Positions 7,360 to 15,512 of a stretch of 64,000 nucleotides of DNA are shown one piece after another; positions within the stretch are counted from its first letter, which is position 1; each line of letters opens with the position of its first letter. Below the pieces are notes generated by a model. It was given only the letters and a program-made list of their open reading frames with translations, did not search any database and was not told the origin of the DNA. This DNA is from Gordonia neofelifaecis NRRL B-59395 (lineage in GTDB: Bacteria; Actinomycetota; Actinomycetes; Mycobacteriales; Mycobacteriaceae), in assembly GCF_000192435.1 (NCBI RefSeq), contig NZ_AEUD01000020.1:1-64000 (forward strand). The letters are read 5' to 3'. The translations under genes were made by a program, and so were the position numbers.

Positions 7360-9546
7360 TCACTTGCCCGGCAGCCGGAGCAGCCGCCGGGCGATGACAT
7401 TCAGCTGGATCTCGATGGTGCCGCCGCCGGTGAGCACGGCAGGCAGCCCGAGATGATCGATCGCGTAGCCTGCCGCGGCCACGTTGGCGTGGCGGCCGAC
7501 GACCGCGAGTGTGTCGAGCGAACCGTCGCGCTGGGCGATCGCGCCGTACACCTTGCGGACGCTGGCGCCTGCCCGCATATCCGCGCCGGTGGCATCGCCC
7601 AGCGCGGTCCGCATGCCGAGTCCGGCGAGTAGCAGTTCGCGGCCGGCGAGCCTGCCGAGCGCGGCGATCACGGGTTCGGCTGCGGGGACGGAACCGTCCT
7701 CGACGGCCGCCCGCAGCGCTGCCGCCGATCCGTGGCCCATGCTGCGTCCCATCGCGGTCCGCTCGTAGCCGAGGGTCGCGGTGGCGAGCGTCCAGCCCTG
7801 TCCCGGTGCACCCACCAGGCAGTCGTCGGGAACGAAGACCTCGTCGAGGAAGACCTCGTTGAACTCCGCGCGCCCGGTGGCCTGCCGCAGCGGCCGGATC
7901 CGGACGCCGGGCGACCGCAGGTCCACGAGGAAGTACGAGATCCCCTCGTGTTTCGCCGCAGAGGCGTCGCTGCGCGCCAGGCACGCACCCCAGTCGGCGA
8001 GGTGCGCGTTCGAGGTCCACACCTTCTGCCCGCGCAGTACCCAGCCGCCGTCGGCCTTCGTCGCGGTGGTACGCAGCGAGGCGAGGTCCGAACCGGCCTC
8101 CGGCTCGCTGAACAACTGACACCAGACGAGCCGGCCCAGCAGGGACGGCGGCAGGAAGCGGTCGCGCTGCGCCTCGGAGCCGTAGTCGATGATCGTCGGC
8201 AGGATCCACTCCCCGATGACCAGATCGGGCGCGGCGATGCCGCGCGCGGACAGTTCCTGGGCGATCGCGTCCTGCTGGCGCGGCGTGGCGGCCAGCCCGA
8301 ACGGCGGCGGGTAGTGCGGAGCGACGACTCCGGCGTCCGCCAGAATCCGTCGGACGCGGTCGTGGTCGCCGGCGGTGAGCGCGGCTCGGGCGGCGTCCAG
8401 CGGTCCGGCCAGGCTTGCCCGCAGCGCGGATTCGTCGTCCGGCCCGGCGAGCCGGTGCGATCGCTCCGCGCGGCGCGCCGCCTCGCCCAGCCGACGGGCC
8501 CAGCCGTCCGTGGGCCCGAGGTCGGCGGCGATCGCGATCGCTTTGCGCCAGTACAGATGGAGGTCGTACTCCCAGGTGAAGCCGATCGCCCCGTGCAGCA
8601 GTGTGGCCTCCATCGGGATCTCGGCCGCGAGTGCGGCCACCGCGTGGCCCGCGGACAGCGCCGCGAGCCGCTGCTGTTCCGCGGACTCGTCTGCGGCTCC
8701 CGCGCCGGCCCCTGCCGCGGTGCGCAGCAGTTCGGTGTCCACCAGCAGCATCGCCGCCTTGTGCGCGACGGCCTGGAACGAGCCGACGGCCCGGCCGAAC
8801 TGCTTACGGGTGTCGATGTAGTCGACCGTCGCCGACAGGCACCACTGCGCGACGCCTGCCGCCTGTGCGGCGGCCAGGGTGGACCGGACCAGCTCGACGG
8901 CGCCGCGATCGGCGACGACGAGGTCGCGGATCGGCACCCGCACCTCATCGGCGTGCACGATGCCCGTCCCGACCGTCAGGTCGGTCCCGTCGATCGCCTC
9001 GATCCGCACACCCTCGGTCGCAGGGCTCAACGGGACCAGGTGGTCTCGGTCGCCGTCGCTCGCCGTCACCAGCACGTGGTGCGCACCCGGCACCCCGGTG
9101 AACGCCTCACTGACGCCGGTCACGACGGCGCCGCGATCGTCGAAGCGGACCTCGAACCGGTGATCGGTGAGCAGCACGCCGGTGGCGCCTGCGGCGAACG
9201 AGGCGAGCAGCGCATCGGCCGCGGGTGACACCGGGCAGGCGGCGACGGCCGCGGACGCGGTGATGCTGTGGGCCAGCGGTCCGGGGACCAGCGCGTGAGC
9301 CAGCTGCTCCACAACCACTGCGGCCTCCGTCAGGCCGGCTCCGTCGCCCCCGAAGCGCTCGGGCAGGTGGATCCGATGCAAGCCGGCATCGACCAGCGCG
9401 GCAAACGGTCGCCCCGACTCACCGCGGCCGTAGTCGTCGAGCGACTCCCGAGTCGCGGCGAGCGGAGCGACGCGTGCCGCCAGACCGCGGACCGAATCGG
9501 CGAGGGCACGGGTGTCGGCATCGAGGCCGACGGTCGGGGCGCTCAC
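7360..9546 (-). CDS. Fused two-domain acyl-CoA dehydrogenase (FadE34-like)
   Basis: At 728 residues this is two acyl-CoA dehydrogenase domains in one chain, the architecture of FadE34 in M. tuberculosis and related bile-acid side-chain enzymes. The N-terminal half (about 1-350) ends in a beta-type block, ATLLHGAIGFTWEYDLHLYW. The C-terminal half (about 395-728) has the alpha-type FAD region LFSEPEAGSDLASLRTTA and ends with TGGGTIEIQLNV. Its ATG overlaps the thiolase stop as ATGA. Family knowledge suggests action on a five-carbon sterol or cholate side chain. The operon therefore has both a fused and a two-chain enzyme, as expected for two successive beta-oxidation cycles. Confidence 0.87.
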   Translation of the reverse strand: MSAPTVGLDADTRALADSVRGLAARVAPLAATRESLDDYGRGESGRPFAALVDAGLHRIHLPERFGGDGAGLTEAAVVVEQLAHALVPGPLAHSITASAAVAACPVSPAADALLASFAAGATGVLLTDHRFEVRFDDRGAVVTGVSEAFTGVPGAHHVLVTASDGDRDHLVPLSPATEGVRIEAIDGTDLTVGTGIVHADEVRVPIRDLVVADRGAVELVRSTLAAAQAAGVAQWCLSATVDYIDTRKQFGRAVGSFQAVAHKAAMLLVDTELLRTAAGAGAGAADESAEQQRLAALSAGHAVAALAAEIPMEATLLHGAIGFTWEYDLHLYWRKAIAIAADLGPTDGWARRLGEAARRAERSHRLAGPDDESALRASLAGPLDAARAALTAGDHDRVRRILADAGVVAPHYPPPFGLAATPRQQDAIAQELSARGIAAPDLVIGEWILPTIIDYGSEAQRDRFLPPSLLGRLVWCQLFSEPEAGSDLASLRTTATKADGGWVLRGQKVWTSNAHLADWGACLARSDASAAKHEGISYFLVDLRSPGVRIRPLRQATGRAEFNEVFLDEVFVPDDCLVGAPGQGWTLATATLGYERTAMGRSMGHGSAAALRAAVEDGSVPAAEPVIAALGRLAGRELLLAGLGMRTALGDATGADMRAGASVRKVYGAIAQRDGSLDTLAVVGRHANVAAAGYAIDHLGLPAVLTGGGTIEIQLNVIARRLLRLPGK

Positions 9547-10691
9547 AGCCGCTCCACGATGACGCAGGTCGTCGCCGAGGCGGCGCAGATCGAGATCAGA
9601 CCGAACTGCGCGTCACGATGTTCCAGCTCGTCGAGCACGGAGGCGGTCAGCCGGATACCCGTGGCACCGGCCGGATGACCGACGGCGATGGCGCCGCCGT
9701 TGACGTTCAGCTTGTCCTCGGGCACCGACAGCTCCTTCGCGAACGACATCGGAATGGATGCGAAGGCCTCGTTCACCTCGAACAGGTCGATGTCGGCGAC
9801 CGTCAGACCGGTGCGACCGAGAAGCCTTCGGGCGCCGTCGATCCCGCTGTCGAGCAGGTACTGCATGTCGCCGCCGACCGCGATGTGAGCGACGATGCGC
9901 CCGCGCGGCGCGAGCCCGTTGGCGGCCGCGTAGCCGGCGGACGCCATGACCGCCGCCGACGCCCCGTCGGAGATCTGCGACGACGTCCCCGCCGTGTGCA
10001 GCCCGTCCGGCACGACCGTCCGCAGCCGACCGAGCGCCTCGAGTCCGGTGTCGCGCAGTCCCTCGTCGCGGGTCACGACGGTCGGTTCGTCACCGGCCTC
10101 GTCGGCGGGCGCCGTCACCGACAGCACCTGACGCCGCATCCGGCCCTCGTCCCATGCCCGCCGGGCGAGGGTCTGCGACCGCACGCCGAACTCGTCCAGA
10201 TCGCGCCGCGAGAAGCCGCGCCGCACGGCGATGCGGTCGGCGGCGGTGAACTGGTCCGGACTGGCGATCGTCCAGCTCGCCGGCCGCGGGGTGCCGAGGC
10301 CGAGTCCCTGTTTGGCGGTCAGCCCGACCCGCGACATCACCTCGACACCGCAGGCGACGCCGACGTCGACCGCGCCCGTTGCGATCTGCCCCGCCAACAG
10401 GTTGAGCGACTGCAACGATGTGCCGCACATGGCGTCGACCGCGGTGATTCCGGGAGCGGTGGGATGCCCGGCGTGCAGCCAGGCGGTCCGCACGATGTTG
10501 CCGTACTGCTCCCCGAGCGGCGTCGCGCAACCGCCGATCACCTGGTCGACGGCGTCGGCGGGGACGCCCGCGCGAACCATCGACGCCGTCTGCACCATGC
10601 CGAGCAGTTCGGCGGCGTGCAGCTGCGCGAGTGCACCGTCGCGCCTGCCGAACGGAGTGCGCACGGCGTCGAGGATCACCGGCGCCGTCAC
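9543..10691 (-). CDS. Thiolase, steroid acetyl-CoA acyltransferase type (FadA5-like)
   Basis: The 382-residue thiolase should cleave a 3-ketoacyl-CoA to release acetyl- or propionyl-CoA. The nucleophilic cysteine is in DAMCGTSLQ near residue 87, NEAFA and the histidine in GHPAGATG are present, and the second cysteine lies in SICAASATTC near the C-terminus. The glycine-rich loop that normally follows that cysteine is replaced by AASATT. Overlaps of 4 bases with both neighbours place it firmly in the operon. It is the only thiolase of degradative type in the window. Ltp2 upstream is thiolase-like but works as an aldolase. Confidence 0.88.
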   Translation of the reverse strand: MTAPVILDAVRTPFGRRDGALAQLHAAELLGMVQTASMVRAGVPADAVDQVIGGCATPLGEQYGNIVRTAWLHAGHPTAPGITAVDAMCGTSLQSLNLLAGQIATGAVDVGVACGVEVMSRVGLTAKQGLGLGTPRPASWTIASPDQFTAADRIAVRRGFSRRDLDEFGVRSQTLARRAWDEGRMRRQVLSVTAPADEAGDEPTVVTRDEGLRDTGLEALGRLRTVVPDGLHTAGTSSQISDGASAAVMASAGYAAANGLAPRGRIVAHIAVGGDMQYLLDSGIDGARRLLGRTGLTVADIDLFEVNEAFASIPMSFAKELSVPEDKLNVNGGAIAVGHPAGATGIRLTASVLDELEHRDAQFGLISICAASATTCVIVERL

Positions 10692-11521
10692 AGCGCCGCC
10701 TCATCGGGAAGCCTGCCGTCGAGGTCGCGGACTGTGACGCCCAGTTCGTCGATCAGGTCGAGACTCGCGTGCACACCGCCGGTCGTCTCAGCGGGGCAGT
10801 CGCACAGGGCGACGACGGCCTCCACCATCGCCTCCACCGGTTCGAGCATGTCGTCGGTGACGGTGTCGCCGACCAGCGCCCGCGCGCCTTCGGTGAGAAC
10901 GGCGTGCTTCGGAGCCACCGCGTTGACCCGGATGCCGGTCCCGTAGACCTCCGCCGCGAGTGCGTTGGTCGCGCGATCGAGCGCCGCCTTCGACGATCCG
11001 TAGACGCCCATCGCGGTCCCCGGCGGGATCAGCCGGAACGGCGGCCCGGCAGCGGGCCGGGCGGTGGCGCTGGTGATGTTCACGATCCAGCCGGAGCCGG
11101 CCTCACGCATCCCGTCCACGACCGCCGCGGCCAGGTCGAGCGGCGCGAACAGGTTCACCTCGAAGGTGATCCGCCTGCGCCTGGCCGGGTAGCCGAGCAT
11201 CGGCTGGTAGATGGCGGCGGCAGCGTTGTTGACGAGGATGTCGACGGGTCCGCCGAGGGCGTCGACCGCCCGCTCGACGATCGTCGTGCGCTGCTCCGGG
11301 TCGCCGAGGTCGGCGGCGATCACCGCGGATCTGCCCCCGTGAACCGAGATCTGCTGCAGGGTCCGGGTGAGACTGCCGTCCAAGTGGGCGTGGTCGTCGA
11401 CGGTGCGGGCGACGATCGCGACGTCCGCCCCCTCGGCGGCGAGCCGCCGGGCGACCGCGGCGCCGATGCCGCGGCTGGCACCGGTCACCAGGGCCCGACG
11501 GCCGGAGAATCGTCCGGTCAT
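10688..11521 (-). CDS. SDR family oxidoreductase
   Basis: This 277-residue classical short-chain dehydrogenase has the cofactor motif TGASRGIG, NNAAA, the catalytic serine in NITSATA, and YGSSK. An insert between the serine and tyrosine (about residues 156-172, rich in proline) lengthens the substrate lid. The start abuts the degT stop, and the stop overlaps the thiolase start by 4 bases. In this setting it probably oxidises a 3-hydroxyacyl-CoA to the keto form used by the thiolase, or oxidises a ring hydroxyl. The sequence does not show which. Confidence 0.8.
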   Translation of the reverse strand: MTGRFSGRRALVTGASRGIGAAVARRLAAEGADVAIVARTVDDHAHLDGSLTRTLQQISVHGGRSAVIAADLGDPEQRTTIVERAVDALGGPVDILVNNAAAAIYQPMLGYPARRRRITFEVNLFAPLDLAAAVVDGMREAGSGWIVNITSATARPAAGPPFRLIPPGTAMGVYGSSKAALDRATNALAAEVYGTGIRVNAVAPKHAVLTEGARALVGDTVTDDMLEPVEAMVEAVVALCDCPAETTGGVHASLDLIDELGVTVRDLDGRLPDEAAL

Positions 11522-12778
11522 CTAACGCTCCTTCGCGAAGTCGGCGATCGCCTCGGCGATGCGGTCCACGTGACGGTCTTCGAGTCCGTGGCTCATCCCG
11601 AGGGTCATCCCGCGGGCGAAGACGGCGTCGGCTCCGGGCAGACCGTCCTCCGGCGCGCGGTAGGCGACCTTCGACATCATCGGGTGCCGCGTGATGTTCC
11701 CGCTCCAGACGGTGCGGGTGTCGATGCCCGCGGCCTCGAGCGACTCCTGCAGGTCCGACCGCGAGAACGGCGCGTCCTCGTTGACGAGCACCGGATAGCA
11801 GAGCCAGGCGGTGTCGAGTTCGGCCGTCTGACGGGGTGTGGTGAAGAAGTCGGGGAACTGCGCGTACGCCTCGGTGAAGCGGGCGAAGATCTCCTTGCGC
11901 CGCGCGTAGTTGGCGGCGAGCTTGTCGAGCTGGACCAGTCCGTAGGCGGCCCCGAGTTCCGAGGGCTCGAAGTTCCAGGCCAGCACGTCGTCGAAGATGA
12001 AGTCGTTGTCGTAGGGCACGCCGTCGAGATCCTCACGGAACACGCGGCCGGTGCCGCGGTCGCCGAACAGATGCGGCTCGCTGCGCCTGCCCCACCGCCG
12101 CAGCAGCAGTGCCCGGTCGCGCTCGTCGGCCGAATCCATCATCACCATGCCGCCCGTTCCCGCGCAGGTGATGATGTGGGCCATCGAGAAGCTGGTCACC
12201 GAGAGGTCCGCGCGGGCGCCGGTGGGCGTGCCGCGGAGGGTGGCGCCGAGCGCGTCGCAGGTGTCCTCGATGACGGCGAGGCCGTGGGCGTCGGCGATCT
12301 GCCGGATCCGGTCCCAGTCGGGTGCGTTGCCCGCGAGGTTCGGAACCAGGATGGCGCGGGTGCGCGGTCCGATCGCCTCCTCGATCTTCTCCGTGTCGAT
12401 GTTCACCGTGTCGGGCACGACGTCGACGAACACCGGGACCAGGCCCGCCCGGACGATGGGTGCGACGTCGGTGGAGAAGGTCAGCGGCGACGTGATGATC
12501 TCGTCGCCCGGCTCCAGGCCGAGGAGGTCGACGGCCACGTAGAGTCCGGACGAGCCGGAGTTGGTCATCACGCCGTACCGCTTGCCGCTGAGGGCGGGCA
12601 CGCGGGTCTCCATGCCGTTGACGGCGGCGCCGATGCGCAGGCCCTGCGGACCGCGATTCAGGACCTCGTTGACCGCGGCGATCTCGGCGGGCCCGTGGGT
12701 GGCCCGCGCGTACGTGATGCGCTCGGGTGTGGATGTCCCGGGTGGGGGTGTTGCAGCTGTGGATGTGCTGGTGGTCAT
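11522..12778 (-). CDS. DegT/DnrJ/EryC1/StrS-family protein with His replacing the PLP lysine
   Basis: The 418-residue protein has the fold-type I PLP signature EDTCDALG (D172 should hold the pyridine nitrogen). At the usual Schiff-base lysine it has His201 in SFSMAHIITCAGTGG. That substitution marks the dehydratase branch (ColD and RfbH/E1), which removes a hydroxyl from a nucleotide-sugar carbon with PLP or PMP. The DCWC-type iron-sulfur cysteines of E1/RfbH are absent in the following region, so the ColD-like, iron-free type is closer. It is odd inside a beta-oxidation operon. Its substrate is unknown, and a deoxygenation or dehydration of a CoA or sterol intermediate is only a guess. Confidence 0.8.
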   Translation of the reverse strand: MTTSTSTAATPPPGTSTPERITYARATHGPAEIAAVNEVLNRGPQGLRIGAAVNGMETRVPALSGKRYGVMTNSGSSGLYVAVDLLGLEPGDEIITSPLTFSTDVAPIVRAGLVPVFVDVVPDTVNIDTEKIEEAIGPRTRAILVPNLAGNAPDWDRIRQIADAHGLAVIEDTCDALGATLRGTPTGARADLSVTSFSMAHIITCAGTGGMVMMDSADERDRALLLRRWGRRSEPHLFGDRGTGRVFREDLDGVPYDNDFIFDDVLAWNFEPSELGAAYGLVQLDKLAANYARRKEIFARFTEAYAQFPDFFTTPRQTAELDTAWLCYPVLVNEDAPFSRSDLQESLEAAGIDTRTVWSGNITRHPMMSKVAYRAPEDGLPGADAVFARGMTLGMSHGLEDRHVDRIAEAIADFAKER

Positions 12779-12805
12779 GTGTCTCTCCTGAGATTCGGGC
12801 GCCGG

Positions 12806-13990
12806 TCAGCGGTCGCTGCCGAGGACGACGGCGCTGTGCGGGACCGGCGAGCCGCCGGTCGCCAGGACGTGGTCGATGGTCTTGGCCGGCTGGTTGACGG
12901 AGGTCCCGCGGATCAGCCGAACGGCTTCGGCGATGCCGTTGACGCCGTGGATGTAGCCCTCGCCGAGCTGGCCGCCGTTGGTGTTGGTCGGCAGGGAGCC
13001 GCCGAGGTCGAGGTGGCCGTCGGCGATGAAGTCCTTCGCTTCGCCGCGTCCGCAGAACCCGTACTCCTCCAACTGCAGCAGCACCATCGGGGTGAAGGCG
13101 TCGTACAGGATCGCGGCGTCCATCTCCGCGGCCGACAGTCCCGACTGGCGCCACAGCTGGTCGGCCACCAGCTCCACCTCCGGCATCCGCTCGATGTCGT
13201 CGCGGTAGTAGCTGCTCATCGAGATCTGCTGCGGGCCGACGCCCTGCGCGGCGGCGGCGATCACCGCGGGCGGGTTCGGGAGGTCCCGGGCCCGCTCGAC
13301 GGTGGTGATCACCAGGGCCTGACCGCCGTCCGTCTCCTGGCAGCAGTCCAGCAGGCGCAGCGGATCGGCGATCATCCGGGACGACTGGTGGTCCTCGATG
13401 GTGATCGGCCGCTCGTAGAACCACGCCTTCGGGTTGGTGGCGGCGTTCCGGCGCGAGAGCACGGAGATCGCGCCGAAGTCGGCGCTGGTGGCGCCGTAGC
13501 GCTCCATGTACAGCCGCGCCAGGAACGCCTCCTGCGACGCCGGTGTCAGGAGCCCGTACGGGTTGATCCAGTTCCGGTACTCCTGATCGGTATTCGCGTT
13601 GTACGCGAACGGCGGCGGACCGGCCCCGAACCGGGTGCCCGACCGTTCGTTGAAGGCCCGGTAGACGACCACCGTCTCGGCCACTCCCGCGGCCACGGCG
13701 AGCGCCGCCTGCTGCACGGGGGCGCACGCTCCGCCGCCGCCGTGCGGAATCCGGCTGAAGAACTTCAGTTCGGGGATGCCGAGCGCGCGGGCGACGGCGA
13801 TCTCCGGGTTGGTCTCCATGGTGAACAGGGCGAAGCCGTCGACGTCGGCGACGGGGATCTGCGCGTCGTCGAGCGCCGCCAGAACGCACTCGCAGGCCAA
13901 CTGCCATTCACTGCGTCCCGAGTTCTTGGAGAACTCGGTGGCGCCGATTCCGGCGATGGCGGCGTGCCCGGCGAACGAGGTGATCGTCAC
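12806..13990 (-). CDS. Thiolase-like aldolase Ltp2
   Basis: The 394-residue protein belongs to the SCP-x/thiolase-like lipid-transfer group. It starts AAIAGIGATEFSKNSGRSEWQLA and ends with the HVLATGGSPVPHSAVVLG block. In cholesterol catabolism Ltp2 carries out the retro-aldol cleavage of the last two-plus-one side-chain carbons, working in complex with the DUF35 domain of ChsH2. The partner is encoded two genes upstream. The ATG overlaps the ChsH1-like stop by 4 bases. A 27-base gap to degT is the widest intergenic space in the operon. Family assignment is strong; the actual substrate is inferred. Confidence 0.88.
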   Translation of the reverse strand: MTITSFAGHAAIAGIGATEFSKNSGRSEWQLACECVLAALDDAQIPVADVDGFALFTMETNPEIAVARALGIPELKFFSRIPHGGGGACAPVQQAALAVAAGVAETVVVYRAFNERSGTRFGAGPPPFAYNANTDQEYRNWINPYGLLTPASQEAFLARLYMERYGATSADFGAISVLSRRNAATNPKAWFYERPITIEDHQSSRMIADPLRLLDCCQETDGGQALVITTVERARDLPNPPAVIAAAAQGVGPQQISMSSYYRDDIERMPEVELVADQLWRQSGLSAAEMDAAILYDAFTPMVLLQLEEYGFCGRGEAKDFIADGHLDLGGSLPTNTNGGQLGEGYIHGVNGIAEAVRLIRGTSVNQPAKTIDHVLATGGSPVPHSAVVLGSDR

Positions 13991-14412
13991 GCTCGATCCC
14001 TCCCGTACTCGCCGAGAACGACGGTCGCGCGGACGTGGACGCCGAGGCCGTTGGCTCCGACCACCCGCACGGTCAGCGGCTCGGTGTGGGTCACCTCGCC
14101 GGTGAGGGCCAGGCTGTCACCCGCGTACATCGGCACCCCGAGACGCAGCTTCACACTGTCGATCCGGGCGGCCGGACCGGTCCAGTCGGTGATGAAGCGG
14201 TCGATCAGCCCGTTGGTGGTGTTGATGCTCATGAACACCTCGCGTGAGCCGCGCGCCCGGGCCTTGGACGGATCGTGGTGGACGTCCTCGAAGTCCTGCG
14301 ACGCGAGGGCGCCCGCAGCGATCATCGTGTGGTCGACGTCGATGGTCAGGGCGGGTAGGACGTCCCCGACCGCGGGCATGGGAAAGACCGTGGGCGTGGA
14401 AAAGTCAGTCAT
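13987..14412 (-). CDS. MaoC-family hydratase, ChsH1-like
   Basis: This 141-residue single hot-dog protein contains the MaoC core with QDFEDVHHDPSKA, the hydratase motif region supplying the catalytic Asp/His pair, and GVPMYAGDSLALTGEV in the C-terminal half. In M. tuberculosis ChsH1 pairs with the N-terminal domain of ChsH2 to hydrate a short-side-chain steroid enoyl-CoA. It overlaps its upstream neighbour by 8 bases and ltp2 by 4 bases. Its length matches ChsH1. Confidence 0.85.
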   Translation of the reverse strand: MTDFSTPTVFPMPAVGDVLPALTIDVDHTMIAAGALASQDFEDVHHDPSKARARGSREVFMSINTTNGLIDRFITDWTGPAARIDSVKLRLGVPMYAGDSLALTGEVTHTEPLTVRVVGANGLGVHVRATVVLGEYGRDRA

Positions 14413-14830
14413 CGGTGTTCTCCTGGTCGATGCCGGTGTCGGGCACCAGCGTGGGGAGGATCTCGCCGTGCGCGTGCTCGGTGAAGGTGAACCGCAGTCG
14501 CATCCCGAGGGTCAGGTTCTCGGGATCGATTCCGGCGATGTCGGCGACGAATCGAGTGCCCTCCGGCAGGTCGACGAGTCCGACCGCCAGCGGGTAGTCA
14601 AAGGCGTCGTCCTTCGGGTGGTGCACGACGGTGTAGCTGTGGAGGGTCGCCGCGCCTGACGCCACGATGTGGCTCCGCTCCGCCGAGCGGCAGTGCGGGC
14701 AGACCGGCGTCGGCGGATGGCGCAGCGCCTCGCAGTCGCCGCACTTCTGGATCCGCAGCTCACCGCGTCGGCAGCCCTCGAAGAAGAACTCGTTGTCTCC
14801 GGTGACGGTGAGGCGGGGTACGGCGGTCAC
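14405..14830 (-). CDS. DUF35 OB-fold/zinc-ribbon protein, ChsH2 C-terminal-like
   Basis: The 141-residue protein starts at a GTG that overlaps the upstream stop as GTGA. It has a rubredoxin-like zinc ribbon, CGDCEALRHPPTPVCPHC near residues 30-47, followed by an OB fold (about 60-135). In M. tuberculosis this module is the C-terminal half of ChsH2 and binds the Ltp2 aldolase. Here it is a separate gene directly after the MaoC half. It probably bridges the hydratase and the aldolase as a scaffold or acyl-CoA channel. Confidence 0.85.
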   Translation of the reverse strand: MTAVPRLTVTGDNEFFFEGCRRGELRIQKCGDCEALRHPPTPVCPHCRSAERSHIVASGAATLHSYTVVHHPKDDAFDYPLAVGLVDLPEGTRFVADIAGIDPENLTLGMRLRFTFTEHAHGEILPTLVPDTGIDQENTDD

Positions 14831-15387
14831 TGGGCCGCCGCCGTGGGCGCGTACCGCAGGAGCCGGAAGCGTTCGGTGCACAGCACGTCGCCGGTCTCGG
14901 ACTCCAGGTAGGTCTTCGCGAGCGTGATGAAGTGCCCGTCGCCCAGGGCGGTCGACTTGCGTCCGGAGACGGACTCGATGAGGTAGTCGGCGACCACGTG
15001 GTCGCCGGGGCGGATCTCCCGCGCGTAGTCCTGTTCCACGTCCGTCGCGACGACCGCGGTGAATCCGTGGGCGTCCAGCAGTCCGAGCATCTCGGAGTAC
15101 GCCGAGGGCTCGGCCTCACCGCGGGCTCGGAGCGCCTGGACCTCGCGGTAGCGGCGCAGGCCCGACATCACCCAGGTCGACACCATCGCGGGCGGGCACA
15201 CGACGGTGTCCCGTCCGGTCTCCACGGCCGCGGCCCGGTCGATGTAGACGGGGTTGTAGTCGTCGAGCGCCTCCACCCAGTTGCGGATCATCGCGTCGTT
15301 GACGCGGTACCGGGCCGTGCGACGCGGCTCGGCCTCTCGCCCAACGAAGCGCTGGAGTCGTGCTTCCAAATCGGCCATGCGACCCAC
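14827..15387 (-). CDS. MaoC-like dehydratase domain protein, ChsH2 N-terminal-like
   Basis: The 186-residue hot-dog protein has an N-terminal FAS1-like dehydratase domain (NDAMIRNWVEALDDYNPVY near residues 29-47). It corresponds to the first half of ChsH2, with the second half supplied by the next gene. It is the first gene of the ten-gene operon, and its promoter should lie in the divergent gap at 15388-15512. A second ATG at 15378 is an alternative start. Partnering with the ChsH1-like protein is inferred from the known heterotetramer. Confidence 0.82.
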   Translation of the reverse strand: MGRMADLEARLQRFVGREAEPRRTARYRVNDAMIRNWVEALDDYNPVYIDRAAAVETGRDTVVCPPAMVSTWVMSGLRRYREVQALRARGEAEPSAYSEMLGLLDAHGFTAVVATDVEQDYAREIRPGDHVVADYLIESVSGRKSTALGDGHFITLAKTYLESETGDVLCTERFRLLRYAPTAAAQ

Positions 15388-15419
15388 TGTCGGCGCGACG
15401 ATCCGCCGTTGTCCGCGCC

Positions 15420-15438
15420 GGTCTCACTGGCTGAGACC
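15420..15438. promoter_or_regulatory. Palindromic operator candidate in the divergent gap
   Basis: GGTCTCActggcTGAGACC has perfect 7-bp arms around a 5-base spacer. It is centred between the start codons of the operon at 15387 and the SDR gene at 15513, so one regulator could control both. It does not match the KstR consensus. The IclR protein at 4232 is the nearest candidate binder, which is a guess. Confidence 0.5.
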
Positions 15439-15512
15439 GCGCCGTCGACCGTCGTTTCCGCGCTTTAGCGTCGACCGGGTACGTCCCACTTGACCTCGAA
15501 GGAGCCCCGCAC

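Noticed and set aside
7360-9546. Two adjacent acyl-CoA dehydrogenase genes joined by a sequencing error
   Set aside because: The fusion has the domain order, linker and total length of the FadE34 family, so it is a genuine two-domain protein.
10631-14659. A 1342-codon open frame on the plus strand
   Set aside because: It runs antisense to five overlapping, clearly conserved genes and its product is Arg/Gly/Asp-rich without any domain. High GC content makes such frames common.
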